Numbered from the stretch's first letter, positions 1 through 6,474 are shown. The stretch: DNA of 7,841 bases from JAFGDH01 sp964447525 (GCA_964447525.1 CAYUSU010000044.1:1-7841), one strand, 5' to 3'. Notes: generated by a model from the sequence alone, not told the origin. Numbers and translations: made by a program.

Positions 1-61
1 TAACAACTATTTCACATACTCAAAGTTAGTTTTAAGTTCATATTTATGGGCAAAAGCCAAC

Positions 62-69
62 TTATATAA
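62..69 (+). promoter_or_regulatory. TATA box of the xerA gene
   Basis: TTATATAA is centred 26-27 nt before the ATG at 92. In archaea transcription normally starts about 25-27 nt downstream of the TATA centre, so the RNA would begin at or beside the start codon. No Shine-Dalgarno sequence lies between the box and the ATG, which agrees with a leaderless message. The 61 bases before it show no coding frame I can support. Confidence 0.65.
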
Positions 70-91
70 AATCAGGTTTGCCAATATTTTT

Positions 92-901
92 ATGGATTCG
101 GATGTTAGGCTGCTTTCACCTCAGGAAAGGTACAAACTGATCGGCAAGCTGAACGAGGAGATCAGGCTCAGGAAATATTCATTCCGGACAGGGAAAGCCT
201 ACATTTCCGTTGTAAAGAATTACCTTAGTTCGGGCAAGGATGCAAGAGAGTACATGCTTGATCAAACGGATAAGAGCAGGTCGAGTGTAAGGAACGTCTA
301 TTTTGCGCTTAGGTTTTTTCATGAGAACGTGATCAGGGAGAAGTTTGACGAAAGGATACCACTCGCTAAAAATGATTTCAAACTGCCTGTCGTGCTTAAC
401 CGGGAAGAGGTAAATAAAATGATAGATGTTACGGAAAATTTGAAACACATGATCGTTTTGATGTTTTTGTATTATTCAGGAATGCGTCTTAATGAATTGA
501 TCAACATCAGATGGGAAGACATGGATTTTGAAAGGGAACTGATACATATTAAAAAGGCAAAGGGAGATAAACAAAGAGTCGTTTTTTTACACCCGAAATT
601 GAAGCAGGTTCTGGAAGTTTTTGGTTTGAGTGTGAATGGTCTTGTATTGATGTCATCGAGGAAAAGAAAATATTCCGACGTTACCATACAGAAAATAGTT
701 AAAAACGCGGCTCTGAAAGCCGGGATAAGCAAGAACGTGACCCCGCATACTCTAAGGCATTCATTCGCCACGCACCTGTTGGAAGGAGGGGCGGACATAA
801 GATATATCCAGCGACTGCTCGGACATAAAGACCTTAAAACGACCCAGATTTATACACATGTAGCAAACAGGGATATCAAAAATCTTGCAAATTTATTATA
901 A
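92..901 (+). CDS. xerA: XerA-type tyrosine recombinase
   Basis: Site-specific tyrosine recombinase of 269 residues, the size expected for archaeal XerA, which resolves chromosome dimers at dif. An N-terminal helical core-binding (SAM-like) domain spans about residues 12-90. The catalytic domain spans about 100-265. The full active site is visible: Arg132 (GMRLNEL), Lys157 (KAKGDKQR), His219 and Arg222 (TPHTLRHS), His245 (LLGHKD) and the nucleophile Tyr254 (QIYTHV), so the enzyme should be active. The ATG at 92 is chosen because a TATA box lies at the leaderless distance and the N-terminal domain is then complete. It is followed after 15 bases by the NTPase gene. An integrase of a mobile element is the alternative, but there is no att duplication, tRNA or phage gene nearby, and I found no dif site in the window. 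Confidence 0.9.
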   Translation: MDSDVRLLSPQERYKLIGKLNEEIRLRKYSFRTGKAYISVVKNYLSSGKDAREYMLDQTDKSRSSVRNVYFALRFFHENVIREKFDERIPLAKNDFKLPVVLNREEVNKMIDVTENLKHMIVLMFLYYSGMRLNELINIRWEDMDFERELIHIKKAKGDKQRVVFLHPKLKQVLEVFGLSVNGLVLMSSRKRKYSDVTIQKIVKNAALKAGISKNVTPHTLRHSFATHLLEGGADIRYIQRLLGHKDLKTTQIYTHVANRDIKNLANLL

Positions 902-903
902 AT
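892..903 (+). promoter_or_regulatory. Possible TATA element of the NTPase gene, inside the end of xerA
   Basis: An AT-only stretch (TTTATTATAAAT) covers the last codons and stop of xerA. Its centre lies about 20-25 nt before the ATG at 917 and 25-27 nt before the ATG at 923. It could drive a separate, nearly leaderless message. Because the sequence also encodes the recombinase C-terminus, composition alone could explain it. Confidence 0.35.
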
Positions 904-916
904 TCAAGTTCTAATT

Positions 917-1456
917 ATGGTAATGAAAATAATCGTCGGCTCTGGGAACAACGTAAAGGTTGATGCGGTCAGGGAGACGATCACTGATTACGATTTTTTG
1001 AAGGATTCCGAAGTCGTTGGGAAGGAAGTGGATTCCTCCGTTCATAAACAGCCGAAAACGCTCGAGGAGACGGTCCGCGGGGCGATCGCCCGCGCAAAGA
1101 ACGCATTCGTGGAATGTGATCTATCATTTGGGATAGAAGATGGTCTCATGCCGGTTCCGGAAACGAAAACGGGAATGATGAACGTATGTGTTTGTGTGAT
1201 ATTCGACGGGAAGGAGAAACACATTGGATTGGCATCCGGTTTCGAATACCCGAAAGAAGTGACCAAAATGGTCATGGAAAAAGGGCTCGATATAGACGAG
1301 GTTTATCATAAACTTGGCCTCACGGACAAGGAAAGGATCGGATCACATGAGGGAGTAATCGGACAGTTAACAAAAGGCAGGTTCACGAGGAAGGACGCGA
1401 CAAAGGAAGCCGTGATGATGGCTCTCATACACCTGGAGAACTCGCATTTATTCTAG
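917..1456 (+). CDS. Inosine/xanthosine triphosphatase-like NTPase (YjjX/DUF84 family)
   Basis: Predicted to hydrolyse non-canonical purine nucleoside triphosphates (ITP, XTP) and keep deaminated bases out of DNA and RNA; cytosolic. The 179 residues match the usual family length of about 170-180. Family motifs seen in order: the nucleotide-binding start VGSGNNVK (7-14), QP followed by an LEETVRGAIARA helix (45-60), GIEDG (72-76) with the conserved acidic residue, and GVIGQLTKGRFTRKD (146-160) near the C-terminus. It is a different family from HAM1/RdgB. A second in-frame ATG at 923 gives the more typical start MKIIVGSG and sits at a better distance from the upstream TATA element, so the protein may be two residues shorter. 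It lies between xerA and a transporter gene with short gaps, but I see no functional link. Confidence 0.85.
   Translation: MVMKIIVGSGNNVKVDAVRETITDYDFLKDSEVVGKEVDSSVHKQPKTLEETVRGAIARAKNAFVECDLSFGIEDGLMPVPETKTGMMNVCVCVIFDGKEKHIGLASGFEYPKEVTKMVMEKGLDIDEVYHKLGLTDKERIGSHEGVIGQLTKGRFTRKDATKEAVMMALIHLENSHLF
1447..1452 (+). promoter_or_regulatory. TATA-like element of the transporter gene
   Basis: TTTATT is centred about 25-26 nt before the ATG at 1475 and overlaps the last codons of the NTPase gene. There is no clear Shine-Dalgarno in the 18-base gap; CCTCCC is the complement, not the SD itself. The spacing repeats that of the other leaderless-looking genes here. Confidence 0.4.
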
Positions 1457-1474
1457 TTCCTCCCAATTATTATT

Positions 1475-2365
1475 ATGCTGCAATGGGTTGTTTTCGCTCT
1501 TTTGGGGTATTTCTTCTTCGCGATAGGAAACATAGTAGAGAAGATCATCCGTGTCGGTCACATCAAGAATTCCATGGCGTTCGCGATCCTTCTCGGATTT
1601 TACGAGATAATTTTCATCCTCCTCATCCCCTTTTATGGCCTTAATTTCATTGCATGGCCTTTCGCGATGGCCGCGGCCTTCGCCGGGGTTCTGAGGATAT
1701 TCGCATTCCTCCCGTACGCCGAAGCGCTGTCGAGGGAGGAGGTCTCGAGACTGGTTCCCGTGTGGAATCTCATACCGGTATTCACGATTGTGATGGCTTT
1801 CTTTTTCCTCGGGGAGAATCTAACCGTGAATTTCGTCATGTCGTTCATTCTCATCCTCGTCGGAAGCGTTTTGCTTACAATGAGATCGAAAAAGAATCTG
1901 TTCCGCCCGAACAAGGCCTTCCTTCTCATGGTTCTGTCAAGCTTAGTTTACGCTGCGCAGGGAATAGTTCTAAAATTCGCTTACAGTGAACTGAACTTCG
2001 TCCACGGCCTGATATGGATGAGCATCGGGACACTGGTAACCACGATGTTCCTCCTGTCGAGAAAAAAATTCAGGGATATCGCAAAAGAAGAGATATTGGA
2101 AAACGCGTCAAAAAAAATGTTAATTGTGTTCATGATATTCGGTATTCTTGGTCTTTATTTCACAACGCTCGCTCTAAATCTTGGATACGTTTCCATGGTA
2201 GAAGTCATGGGTGGCTTCCAGATGGTATTCGTTTTCATAATCGCTTCTGTGTTTGCATTCTGGCTGCCGAGCATGATCAGGGAGGAAATGACACTGAAGA
2301 GCATCTCGGTCAAGATATTCTGCATTATCCTGATGCTTTTCGGGCTTTTCTTTTTATATTATTAA
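1475..2365 (+). CDS. EamA/DMT-superfamily membrane transporter
   Basis: Polytopic inner-membrane protein of 296 residues. I count ten hydrophobic segments at about 3-23, 35-53, 59-80, 93-113, 118-136, 147-166, 175-195, 213-234, 240-263 and 276-296. This is the 5+5 internal duplication of the drug/metabolite transporter superfamily. The end of the first repeat has the typical pattern of a small-residue helix, then LVPVWNLIPVFTIV, then FFLGENLT (111-117) before the fifth helix. The second repeat ends similarly, with ALNLGYVSMVEVMGGFQMV before its last helices. A hydrophilic loop at 195-212 separates helices 7 and 8. The substrate cannot be read from the sequence; relatives export metabolites or amino acids. 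It follows the NTPase gene by 18 bases and has its own TATA-like element. Confidence 0.85.
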   Translation: MLQWVVFALLGYFFFAIGNIVEKIIRVGHIKNSMAFAILLGFYEIIFILLIPFYGLNFIAWPFAMAAAFAGVLRIFAFLPYAEALSREEVSRLVPVWNLIPVFTIVMAFFFLGENLTVNFVMSFILILVGSVLLTMRSKKNLFRPNKAFLLMVLSSLVYAAQGIVLKFAYSELNFVHGLIWMSIGTLVTTMFLLSRKKFRDIAKEEILENASKKMLIVFMIFGILGLYFTTLALNLGYVSMVEVMGGFQMVFVFIIASVFAFWLPSMIREEMTLKSISVKIFCIILMLFGLFFLYY

Positions 2366-2366
2366 A

Positions 2367-2383
2367 TTACTTCTTTTAAGTAA
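2367..2383. repeat. Inverted repeat TTACTT-N5-AAGTAA between two genes
   Basis: Perfect 6-bp arms separated by CTTTT, starting two bases after the transporter stop and ending just before an AT-rich promoter. It could be a weak transcript-end hairpin for the transporter or an upstream operator for the next gene. Short AT-rich inverted repeats also arise by chance. Confidence 0.35.
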
Positions 2384-2390
2384 CAATTAT

Positions 2391-2398
2391 AATATAAA
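2391..2398 (+). promoter_or_regulatory. TATA box before the lysine-rich hypothetical gene
   Basis: AATATAAA within a longer AT run (2387-2400). Its centre is 27-28 nt before the ATG at 2422, which would give a leaderless message from that codon. A second TATA-like run at 2353-2360 (TTTATATT) would start transcription near 2383 and keep the Shine-Dalgarno at 2402-2406 in the leader. Confidence 0.5.
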
Positions 2399-2401
2399 TT
2401 T

Positions 2402-2406
2402 AGGTG
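2402..2406 (+). promoter_or_regulatory. Shine-Dalgarno AGGTG deciding a start
   Basis: AGGTG matches the archaeal anti-SD (CACCT core) and ends six bases before the ATG at 2413. This supports ATG 2413 over the upstream GTG at 2404, which lies inside the SD itself. Confidence 0.5.
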
Positions 2407-2412
2407 CTTTCA

Positions 2413-3216
2413 ATGGGATACATGGACAGGCTGGAAATAATAAGGAATACCGTTAACCCTTACTCGCAGGCAGGAGCCCTCTCCTTTTTCGTAGCAGATG
2501 TGTTAAAAAAGGGAAAAATAGGTAAGAAAGTACTCCTGTCAATGAAGGAAATTTTCGATCAGATCACCATACCGGATGTAAAAATCGCTGAATACGGTCT
2601 TGATGATCAATACATCAAAATACTGGAAATGATGGAAGACGGGGATTATCTTCAGGTAAACACGTTAGACCAGCTAGCTGGAATGAAAAACCCGGTCGCA
2701 AAGAGAATACTCATAGAAAAATACGGGAACCCAGAAATCACCGGCACCAAACCGGAAAAAACCGTGAGTGCGACAAAAAAGGATGAAAAGACTGTTCCGG
2801 GAACCCCACAAATAAAAAAAATCCGGAAAAAAGTGAAACCACGGGTACCATCTAAAGATGATTTCAAAAAAAGACTGACTGATTACACTAATTTTCTAAA
2901 ATCCGGAGAATCGGAAGATAAAATCAGGGAAATGGAAAGAAAATATTTCCCGGAAGTGTTCGACATAATAGAATCAGTCCCGAAAACGGTGAAAAAGCCG
3001 GCACATCTGGATTATCCGGAAGTTATCGAAGAAACTACACCGAATTACACCGAAGATCCGGAATTCGCAAAGATCGAAAAAGAAATATTGCAAAAAGGAA
3101 CTAATATGGCAATCAAAGAAATGATGTCACAGATAACCAAGCTTGACGAAGTTGATGTGTTCGATGCAAGAAATGAACATCAGCTGGACGAAATATTCAA
3201 AAACGAAATATATTGA
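2413..3216 (+). CDS. Lysine-rich hypothetical protein
   Basis: I do not recognise this 267-residue protein. No membrane segment or signal peptide is visible, so it is probably cytosolic. The first 100 residues look like a helical domain. A low-complexity, basic, Lys/Thr/Pro-rich linker follows (roughly 107-148), with the element EKTV appearing twice and a strongly basic patch (IRKKVKPRVP). The last 120 residues are charged and probably helical, with an acidic C-terminus. The coding strand is very A-rich compared with neighbouring genes. Starts at 2404 (GTG), 2413 (ATG) and 2422 (ATG) are possible: 2413 has a Shine-Dalgarno six bases upstream, while 2422 sits at the leaderless distance from the TATA box. 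It stands between a transporter and aIF2-gamma, which gives no functional clue. Confidence 0.8.
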   Translation: MGYMDRLEIIRNTVNPYSQAGALSFFVADVLKKGKIGKKVLLSMKEIFDQITIPDVKIAEYGLDDQYIKILEMMEDGDYLQVNTLDQLAGMKNPVAKRILIEKYGNPEITGTKPEKTVSATKKDEKTVPGTPQIKKIRKKVKPRVPSKDDFKKRLTDYTNFLKSGESEDKIREMERKYFPEVFDIIESVPKTVKKPAHLDYPEVIEETTPNYTEDPEFAKIEKEILQKGTNMAIKEMMSQITKLDEVDVFDARNEHQLDEIFKNEIY

Positions 3217-3269
3217 AAATAAATTCATTCGGCGCAAGGATCCGTTATAAAAATAACCCAGTTAATCCG

Positions 3270-3282
3270 AAACGATTCGTTT
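3270..3282. repeat. 13-base palindrome AAACGATTCGTTT upstream of the aIF2-gamma promoter
   Basis: Perfect 6-bp arms around a single central T. It ends four bases before the strong TATA run at 3286, the place where BRE and transcription-factor contacts normally fall. It could be an operator. On the plus strand its TCGTTTTC end could also serve as a T-rich terminator for the upstream gene. Confidence 0.35.
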
Positions 3283-3285
3283 TCT

Positions 3286-3294
3286 TATATATAT
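3286..3294 (+). promoter_or_regulatory. Strong TATA box upstream of aIF2-gamma
   Basis: TATATATAT-type run (TTATATATATTAAA, 3285-3298). Transcription would start around 3315, giving an RNA leader of about 60-85 nt that contains a five-codon ORF and the AGGTGAT Shine-Dalgarno at 3365. A second TATA-like element (GATATAAA, 3369-3376) lies closer to the gene and would instead give a leaderless message from GTG 3400. Confidence 0.5.
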
Positions 3295-3364
3295 TAAATT
3301 GCATTATTCTAATAATCGGTTATTAAGCTTCGAAGGAATCATAAAAATATGCTTCGGCTTCATT

Positions 3365-3371
3365 AGGTGAT
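3365..3371 (+). promoter_or_regulatory. Seven-base Shine-Dalgarno AGGTGAT ahead of aIF2-gamma
   Basis: AGGTGAT is fully complementary to the conserved 3' end of 16S rRNA (ATCACCT). The only codon in frame with aIF2-gamma at normal SD spacing is ATT at 3376, five bases after GGTGA. The annotated GTG at 3400 is 28 bases away, too far for this SD. The site overlaps the proximal TATA-like element, so it is either an SD for a non-canonical ATT start or a chance match in a promoter. Confidence 0.4.
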
Positions 3372-3399
3372 ATAAATTACGGAAAAGAAAGAGAAAGAC

Positions 3400-4620
3400 G
3401 TGGACAAGAGGATGATCCCGGAGGTGAACATAGGTCTCGTCGGGCATGTTGATCACGGCAAAACCACATTGACAGAGATGCTTTCCGGTAAATGGACCGA
3501 CACTCATTCCGAAGAGATAAAAAGGGGGATATCCATCCGCCTGGGTTACGCGGACATGACCATATACAAATGCCCCAAATGCAAACCCCCGCATGATCTT
3601 TCAACCACCAAGAAATGCATCAAATGCTTCTCCGACGGAATGCCGGTAAGGACGGTCAGTTTCGTCGATGCACCTGGTCACGAGATGCTCATGGCAACCG
3701 TTCTTTCAGGAGCGGCTCTCATGGACGGCGCCCTCCTTCTGGTGACCTCAAATGAGGAATGCCCGCAACCGCAGACCAAGGAGCACCTCACAACTCTGGA
3801 TATCGTGGGGATAAAAAATATTGTGATTGTTCAGACAAAGATAGATCTCGCAGACAAAGAACAGGCAATGCATAATTACAACCAGATAAAGGAATTCGTG
3901 AAAGGGACCGTCGCTGAGAACGCTCCTATCGTTCCCATATCTGCCAAAAAAAATGTTAACATAGATATTCTGATAAAAACGATAGAAGAGGTGATACCTA
4001 CTCCGAAAAGGGACGCTTCCAAACCGCCAAAGTTCCTGATAGCCAGATCATTCGATACCAACAAGCCCGGAACGGATATGGAGAAGATCGACGGCGGAGT
4101 TATAGGAGGTTCGCTCGTGCAGGGAAAATTCAGGGTAGGTGACGAGATCGAAATAAAGCCGGGAATAGTGATAAAGGACCAGACAAAATCCATCAAAACC
4201 AAAATAACGGGATTACACAAGGCAGGGAAAAATTTGAAGGAGATAGAACCGGGCGGCTTGATAGGACTTTCCACATCGCTGGACCCGTACCTTACAAAGT
4301 CAGATTCGTTGTCAGGAAGCATAGCAGGACTGACCGGAAAGATGCCGGACGTCCTTTCCAAAATCACGCTCAGTATCAACATAATGGACAGGGTAGTGGG
4401 AGCTAAAGATTCGATGGAAACCGGTAAAATAAAGACAGGAGACCCTTTAATGATCACGATCGGGACGATGAAGACGACCGGTGCCGTGACGTCGGCGAGG
4501 GAGAACGAAATCGAGGTCCAGCTGAAAACTCCGATATGCGCGGAAAAGGGCGAAAGGATCGTCATATCCAAGCTTTTCTCTGGAAGGTGGAGACTGATCG
4601 GTTACGGCGAGCTTGTCTGA
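3400..4620 (+). CDS. eif2g: Translation initiation factor aIF2 subunit gamma
   Basis: The GTPase core of heterotrimeric aIF2, which carries initiator Met-tRNA to the small ribosomal subunit. The 406 residues fit the family (about 405-415). Domain I (1-200) shows the P-loop GHVDHGKT (15-22), the switch-1 stretch KRGISIRLGYAD (41-52), a zinc knuckle with Cys58, Cys61, Cys73 and Cys76, switch-2 DAPGH (90-94), the G4 motif as TKID (146-149) and G5 SAKK (181-184). Domains II and III follow and end in the typical GRWRLIGYGELV. The G4 motif has Thr where relatives I recall have Asn (NKxD). The GTG at 3400 is used because GATATAAA lies 27-28 nt upstream. A start at ATT 3376, served by AGGTGAT, would add eight residues (the initiating codon, then TEKKEKD). 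The ATG at 3412 is also possible. The other aIF2 subunits are not in the window. Confidence 0.95.
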   Translation: MDKRMIPEVNIGLVGHVDHGKTTLTEMLSGKWTDTHSEEIKRGISIRLGYADMTIYKCPKCKPPHDLSTTKKCIKCFSDGMPVRTVSFVDAPGHEMLMATVLSGAALMDGALLLVTSNEECPQPQTKEHLTTLDIVGIKNIVIVQTKIDLADKEQAMHNYNQIKEFVKGTVAENAPIVPISAKKNVNIDILIKTIEEVIPTPKRDASKPPKFLIARSFDTNKPGTDMEKIDGGVIGGSLVQGKFRVGDEIEIKPGIVIKDQTKSIKTKITGLHKAGKNLKEIEPGGLIGLSTSLDPYLTKSDSLSGSIAGLTGKMPDVLSKITLSINIMDRVVGAKDSMETGKIKTGDPLMITIGTMKTTGAVTSARENEIEVQLKTPICAEKGERIVISKLFSGRWRLIGYGELV

Positions 4621-4631
4621 ATAAATTAAAC

Positions 4632-5036
4632 TTATTTTTCTAATTCATAACACATTTGATCAGGTTCTTCAAATTCATCCGAAACTAAATAAAGAAATTT
4701 ATCAGCCGTATAATTCAGGACTTCTTTAAAAGAAAAACACGACGCATTCTTCGAGAAAACGTAGGATGCAATTAACCCAACAACATTATCAAAATTCATA
4801 AAAATATATGTCAAAAGACCTTTTAAAATCAATCTGGTCCAAACAGTTTAAATTTGTCTCATATTATCAAATTTTATTTCAGGAAGTATTTTTTTTCTTT
4901 CCTGAGAATTGCCGTAAACTTCTACCACGTATGCGGAATGTCGAGCATTACCCTTCTGCAATGAGACATAACCGATTAGTTTAAACATGTTGAACCCGTT
5001 AAAAAAAACGTCATTTACTGAATATTTGAATTTCAT
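4632..5036 (-). pseudogene. Small gene interrupted by one in-frame TAA (unknown function)
   Basis: Reading leftward from ATG 5036, the frame stays open to a TGA... stop at 4632 except for one TAA at 4848-4850. The five codons after it (Thr-Val-Trp-Thr-Arg) join directly, in the same frame, to a further 66 open codons. The whole is about 134 codons. In DNA this AT-rich, roughly ten chance stops would be expected, so it was probably one gene. The first part (62 aa) begins MKFKYSVNDVFF and has no transmembrane helix; the second ends with an acidic DEFEEPDQMCYELEK tail. I recognise no family. A palindromic TATA-like CTTATAAG (5067-5074) lies 34 nt before ATG 5036. The downstream half could also be expressed alone as a 55-residue protein from ATG 4799, with TTTTAAAA about 25 nt upstream. 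Alternatives are stop readthrough, a sequencing error or two small genes. Apart from this frame I see nothing in 4621-5122. Confidence 0.5.
4635..4639 (+). terminator. T-tract after aIF2-gamma
   Basis: TTATTTTTC begins 12 bases after the aIF2-gamma stop. Short T-tracts without a hairpin end many archaeal transcripts. It overlaps the end of the convergent minus-strand frame, so the evidence is weak. Confidence 0.3.
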
Positions 5037-5094
5037 GATACCACGATATTATCTGTTCATGTAAATCTTATAAGCGGATAAAACGGGAATATTC

Positions 5095-5100
5095 TTTAAA
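5095..5100 (+). promoter_or_regulatory. TATA-like element of the methyltransferase operon
   Basis: TTTAAA is centred 25-26 nt before ATG 5123, and no Shine-Dalgarno is present, so a leaderless message is likely. A more distant palindromic CTTATAAG (5067-5074) could also serve this operon with a leader of about 25 nt, or the divergent minus-strand frame. Confidence 0.45.
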
Positions 5101-5122
5101 CCATGAATTCCCATATTATTTT

Positions 5123-6028
5123 ATGAAACCCACGATCACTGACATGTTCAGGGAGCGGATATCGAAAATGGTTGATGATGAAAAGGCGTTTTTCGAAACT
5201 ATTGAAAAGCGAATGCCATATGCGTTCCGGATAAACACGCTGAAAGCTGAAAAAAAGTATGTTCTGGAGGGATTCGGAAAATACGGAATATGCGCGAAGA
5301 GTCTCCCGTTCTACAAGGACGGTTTTGTCACGGATGATCTGAGAGTGGGTTCGACACTCGAACACTTCATGGGCCATGTATACATACAGGAGATCGTTTC
5401 AATGATTCCCCCGTTACTGATTGATCTGGGACAGACCATCCTTGACGCGTGCGCGGCGCCGGGCTCCAAGACCACTCAGCTGGCGGCACTGATGAAAAAC
5501 AAAGGGGTTTTGGTGGCCAATGATATCGATTACAACAGGATCAAGGCACTGAACTCGAATATCGAACGTCTTGGCGTAATGAACACGACTGTTATGAACA
5601 TGAACTTTCTGAACATGGAAGGCAATTTCGATTCCATCCTATTGGACGCCCCGTGCTCGGCCGAGGGGACGATACGGAAGAACCCGGACACGCTTTCCCA
5701 CTGGTCGGAGAATCTCATTCTTTCCAATTCATCCAGACAGAAAAGGATGATTCTCAAGGCTTTCGATATGCTCAAGGAAGGAGGTAATCTGGTTTATTCG
5801 ACCTGCACATTCGGACCAGAGGAAAACGAGGAAGTGGTTGATTATCTGATTAAAAACAAGGATGGAGTCACGCTGGAAAGGATCTCGGTGAAAGGGTTCA
5901 AAACATCGGAAGGTATCGGGGAATGGGGAAAGAAAACGTATGATTTCGACGTGAAAAAGGTTGTGAGAATCTGGCCGCAGCACAACAATACCGGAGGGTT
6001 CTTCATAGCGAAGGTGAAAAAAACATGA
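5123..6028 (+). CDS. NOL1/NOP2/Sun-family RNA cytosine-C5 methyltransferase
   Basis: SAM-dependent enzyme placing a methyl group on C5 of cytosines in tRNA or rRNA. The 301 residues are the size of archaeal tRNA m5C methyltransferases that lack an appended PUA domain. Residues 1-100 form the N-terminal RNA-recognition part (PYAFRINTL at 32-40). The Rossmann core shows motif I DACAAPGSKTTQL (108-120), the acidic SAM-ribose contact in VAND (Asp134), motif IV DAPCSAEGT (175-183) with the release cysteine Cys178, and motif VI STCTF (226-230) with the catalytic nucleophile Cys228. All key residues are present. The stop overlaps the next gene's start (ATGA), so the two are probably translationally coupled. 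The exact target base cannot be read from the sequence; tRNA (Trm4/NSUN6-like) is most likely, rRNA is possible. Confidence 0.9.
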   Translation: MKPTITDMFRERISKMVDDEKAFFETIEKRMPYAFRINTLKAEKKYVLEGFGKYGICAKSLPFYKDGFVTDDLRVGSTLEHFMGHVYIQEIVSMIPPLLIDLGQTILDACAAPGSKTTQLAALMKNKGVLVANDIDYNRIKALNSNIERLGVMNTTVMNMNFLNMEGNFDSILLDAPCSAEGTIRKNPDTLSHWSENLILSNSSRQKRMILKAFDMLKEGGNLVYSTCTFGPEENEEVVDYLIKNKDGVTLERISVKGFKTSEGIGEWGKKTYDFDVKKVVRIWPQHNNTGGFFIAKVKKT

Positions 6029-6474
6029 AAAGAAAACCATCAAAAGAAGAGATTGAGAGGATATTCTCTTACATGGAAGAAAGGTTCGGTATAGAGATGG
6101 ATTATTCGAATTACGATTACAACATATCACCTAAAGGAAAGGTTTTCATATCGACCAAGACACCCAACATCAACTCCAGACGCATGGTGAACACTGGTTT
6201 GCCTTTCGTAAGGCTGAGCAGAAGCGGTACCATCAAGCCTACAACCGCTTTTATTCAGCTCAATGGTAAACTCGCGAAAAAAGGAATAGTAGAGATAAAC
6301 GCGGAAGAGACATTAAGATTCGCGAACGGTGAAGATATAGAGTCCGAAGCGAGTAACGAGGGATATGTTATCGTAAGATACGGGGAATATGATCTGGGTG
6401 TCGCGTTGCTCAAAGACGGGGTCCTGAAGAACATGATACCAAAGGGAAAACGGATGAAAGTCAAGTTGATCTAG
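6025..6474 (+). CDS. PUA-like RNA-binding protein of the NOL1/NOP2/fmu type
   Basis: Predicted RNA-binding partner of the methyltransferase encoded just upstream. The 149 residues resemble the stand-alone archaeal form of the domain found at the C-terminus of bacterial RsmF (COG3270-type ribosome-biogenesis proteins). Visible family features are a helical N-terminus (6-22), the stretch KPTTAFIQLNGKLAKKGIVEI (71-91) followed by LRFANGEDIE (97-106), and a PUA-like core GYVIVRYGEYDLGVALLKDG (113-132) ending in the conserved PKGKR (139-143). It starts inside the preceding stop codon (ATGA at 6025-6028), so the two genes form an operon and are probably made in matched amounts. A hairpin terminator begins 25 bases after the stop. 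Confidence 0.8.
   Translation: MKRKPSKEEIERIFSYMEERFGIEMDYSNYDYNISPKGKVFISTKTPNINSRRMVNTGLPFVRLSRSGTIKPTTAFIQLNGKLAKKGIVEINAEETLRFANGEDIESEASNEGYVIVRYGEYDLGVALLKDGVLKNMIPKGKRMKVKLI

Noticed and set aside
53..91. A dif site for XerA next to its gene
   Set aside because: No pair of 11-base inverted arms around a 6-base centre is present here or elsewhere in the non-coding parts that I could see.
1654..2379. Two plus-strand open frames (111 and 121 codons) inside the transporter gene
   Set aside because: They are in another phase of a well-supported ten-helix protein, and the products are Arg/His-rich without any recognisable pattern.
3330..3357. Hairpin CGAAG / CTTCG in the aIF2-gamma leader as a riboswitch or thermometer
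   Set aside because: Only five pairs with a long loop and no known riboswitch core; too weak to call.
3946..3953. Run of eight A's in aIF2-gamma as a programmed frameshift site
   Set aside because: The frame continues correctly through conserved motifs on both sides and no alternative frame makes sense, so it is only an A-rich codon pair.
3876..4571. Long minus-strand open frame (231 codons) opposite aIF2-gamma
   Set aside because: It lies fully antisense to a clear, conserved gene, has no promoter, and its Ser/Ile/Pro-rich product is what antisense reading of such a gene gives.
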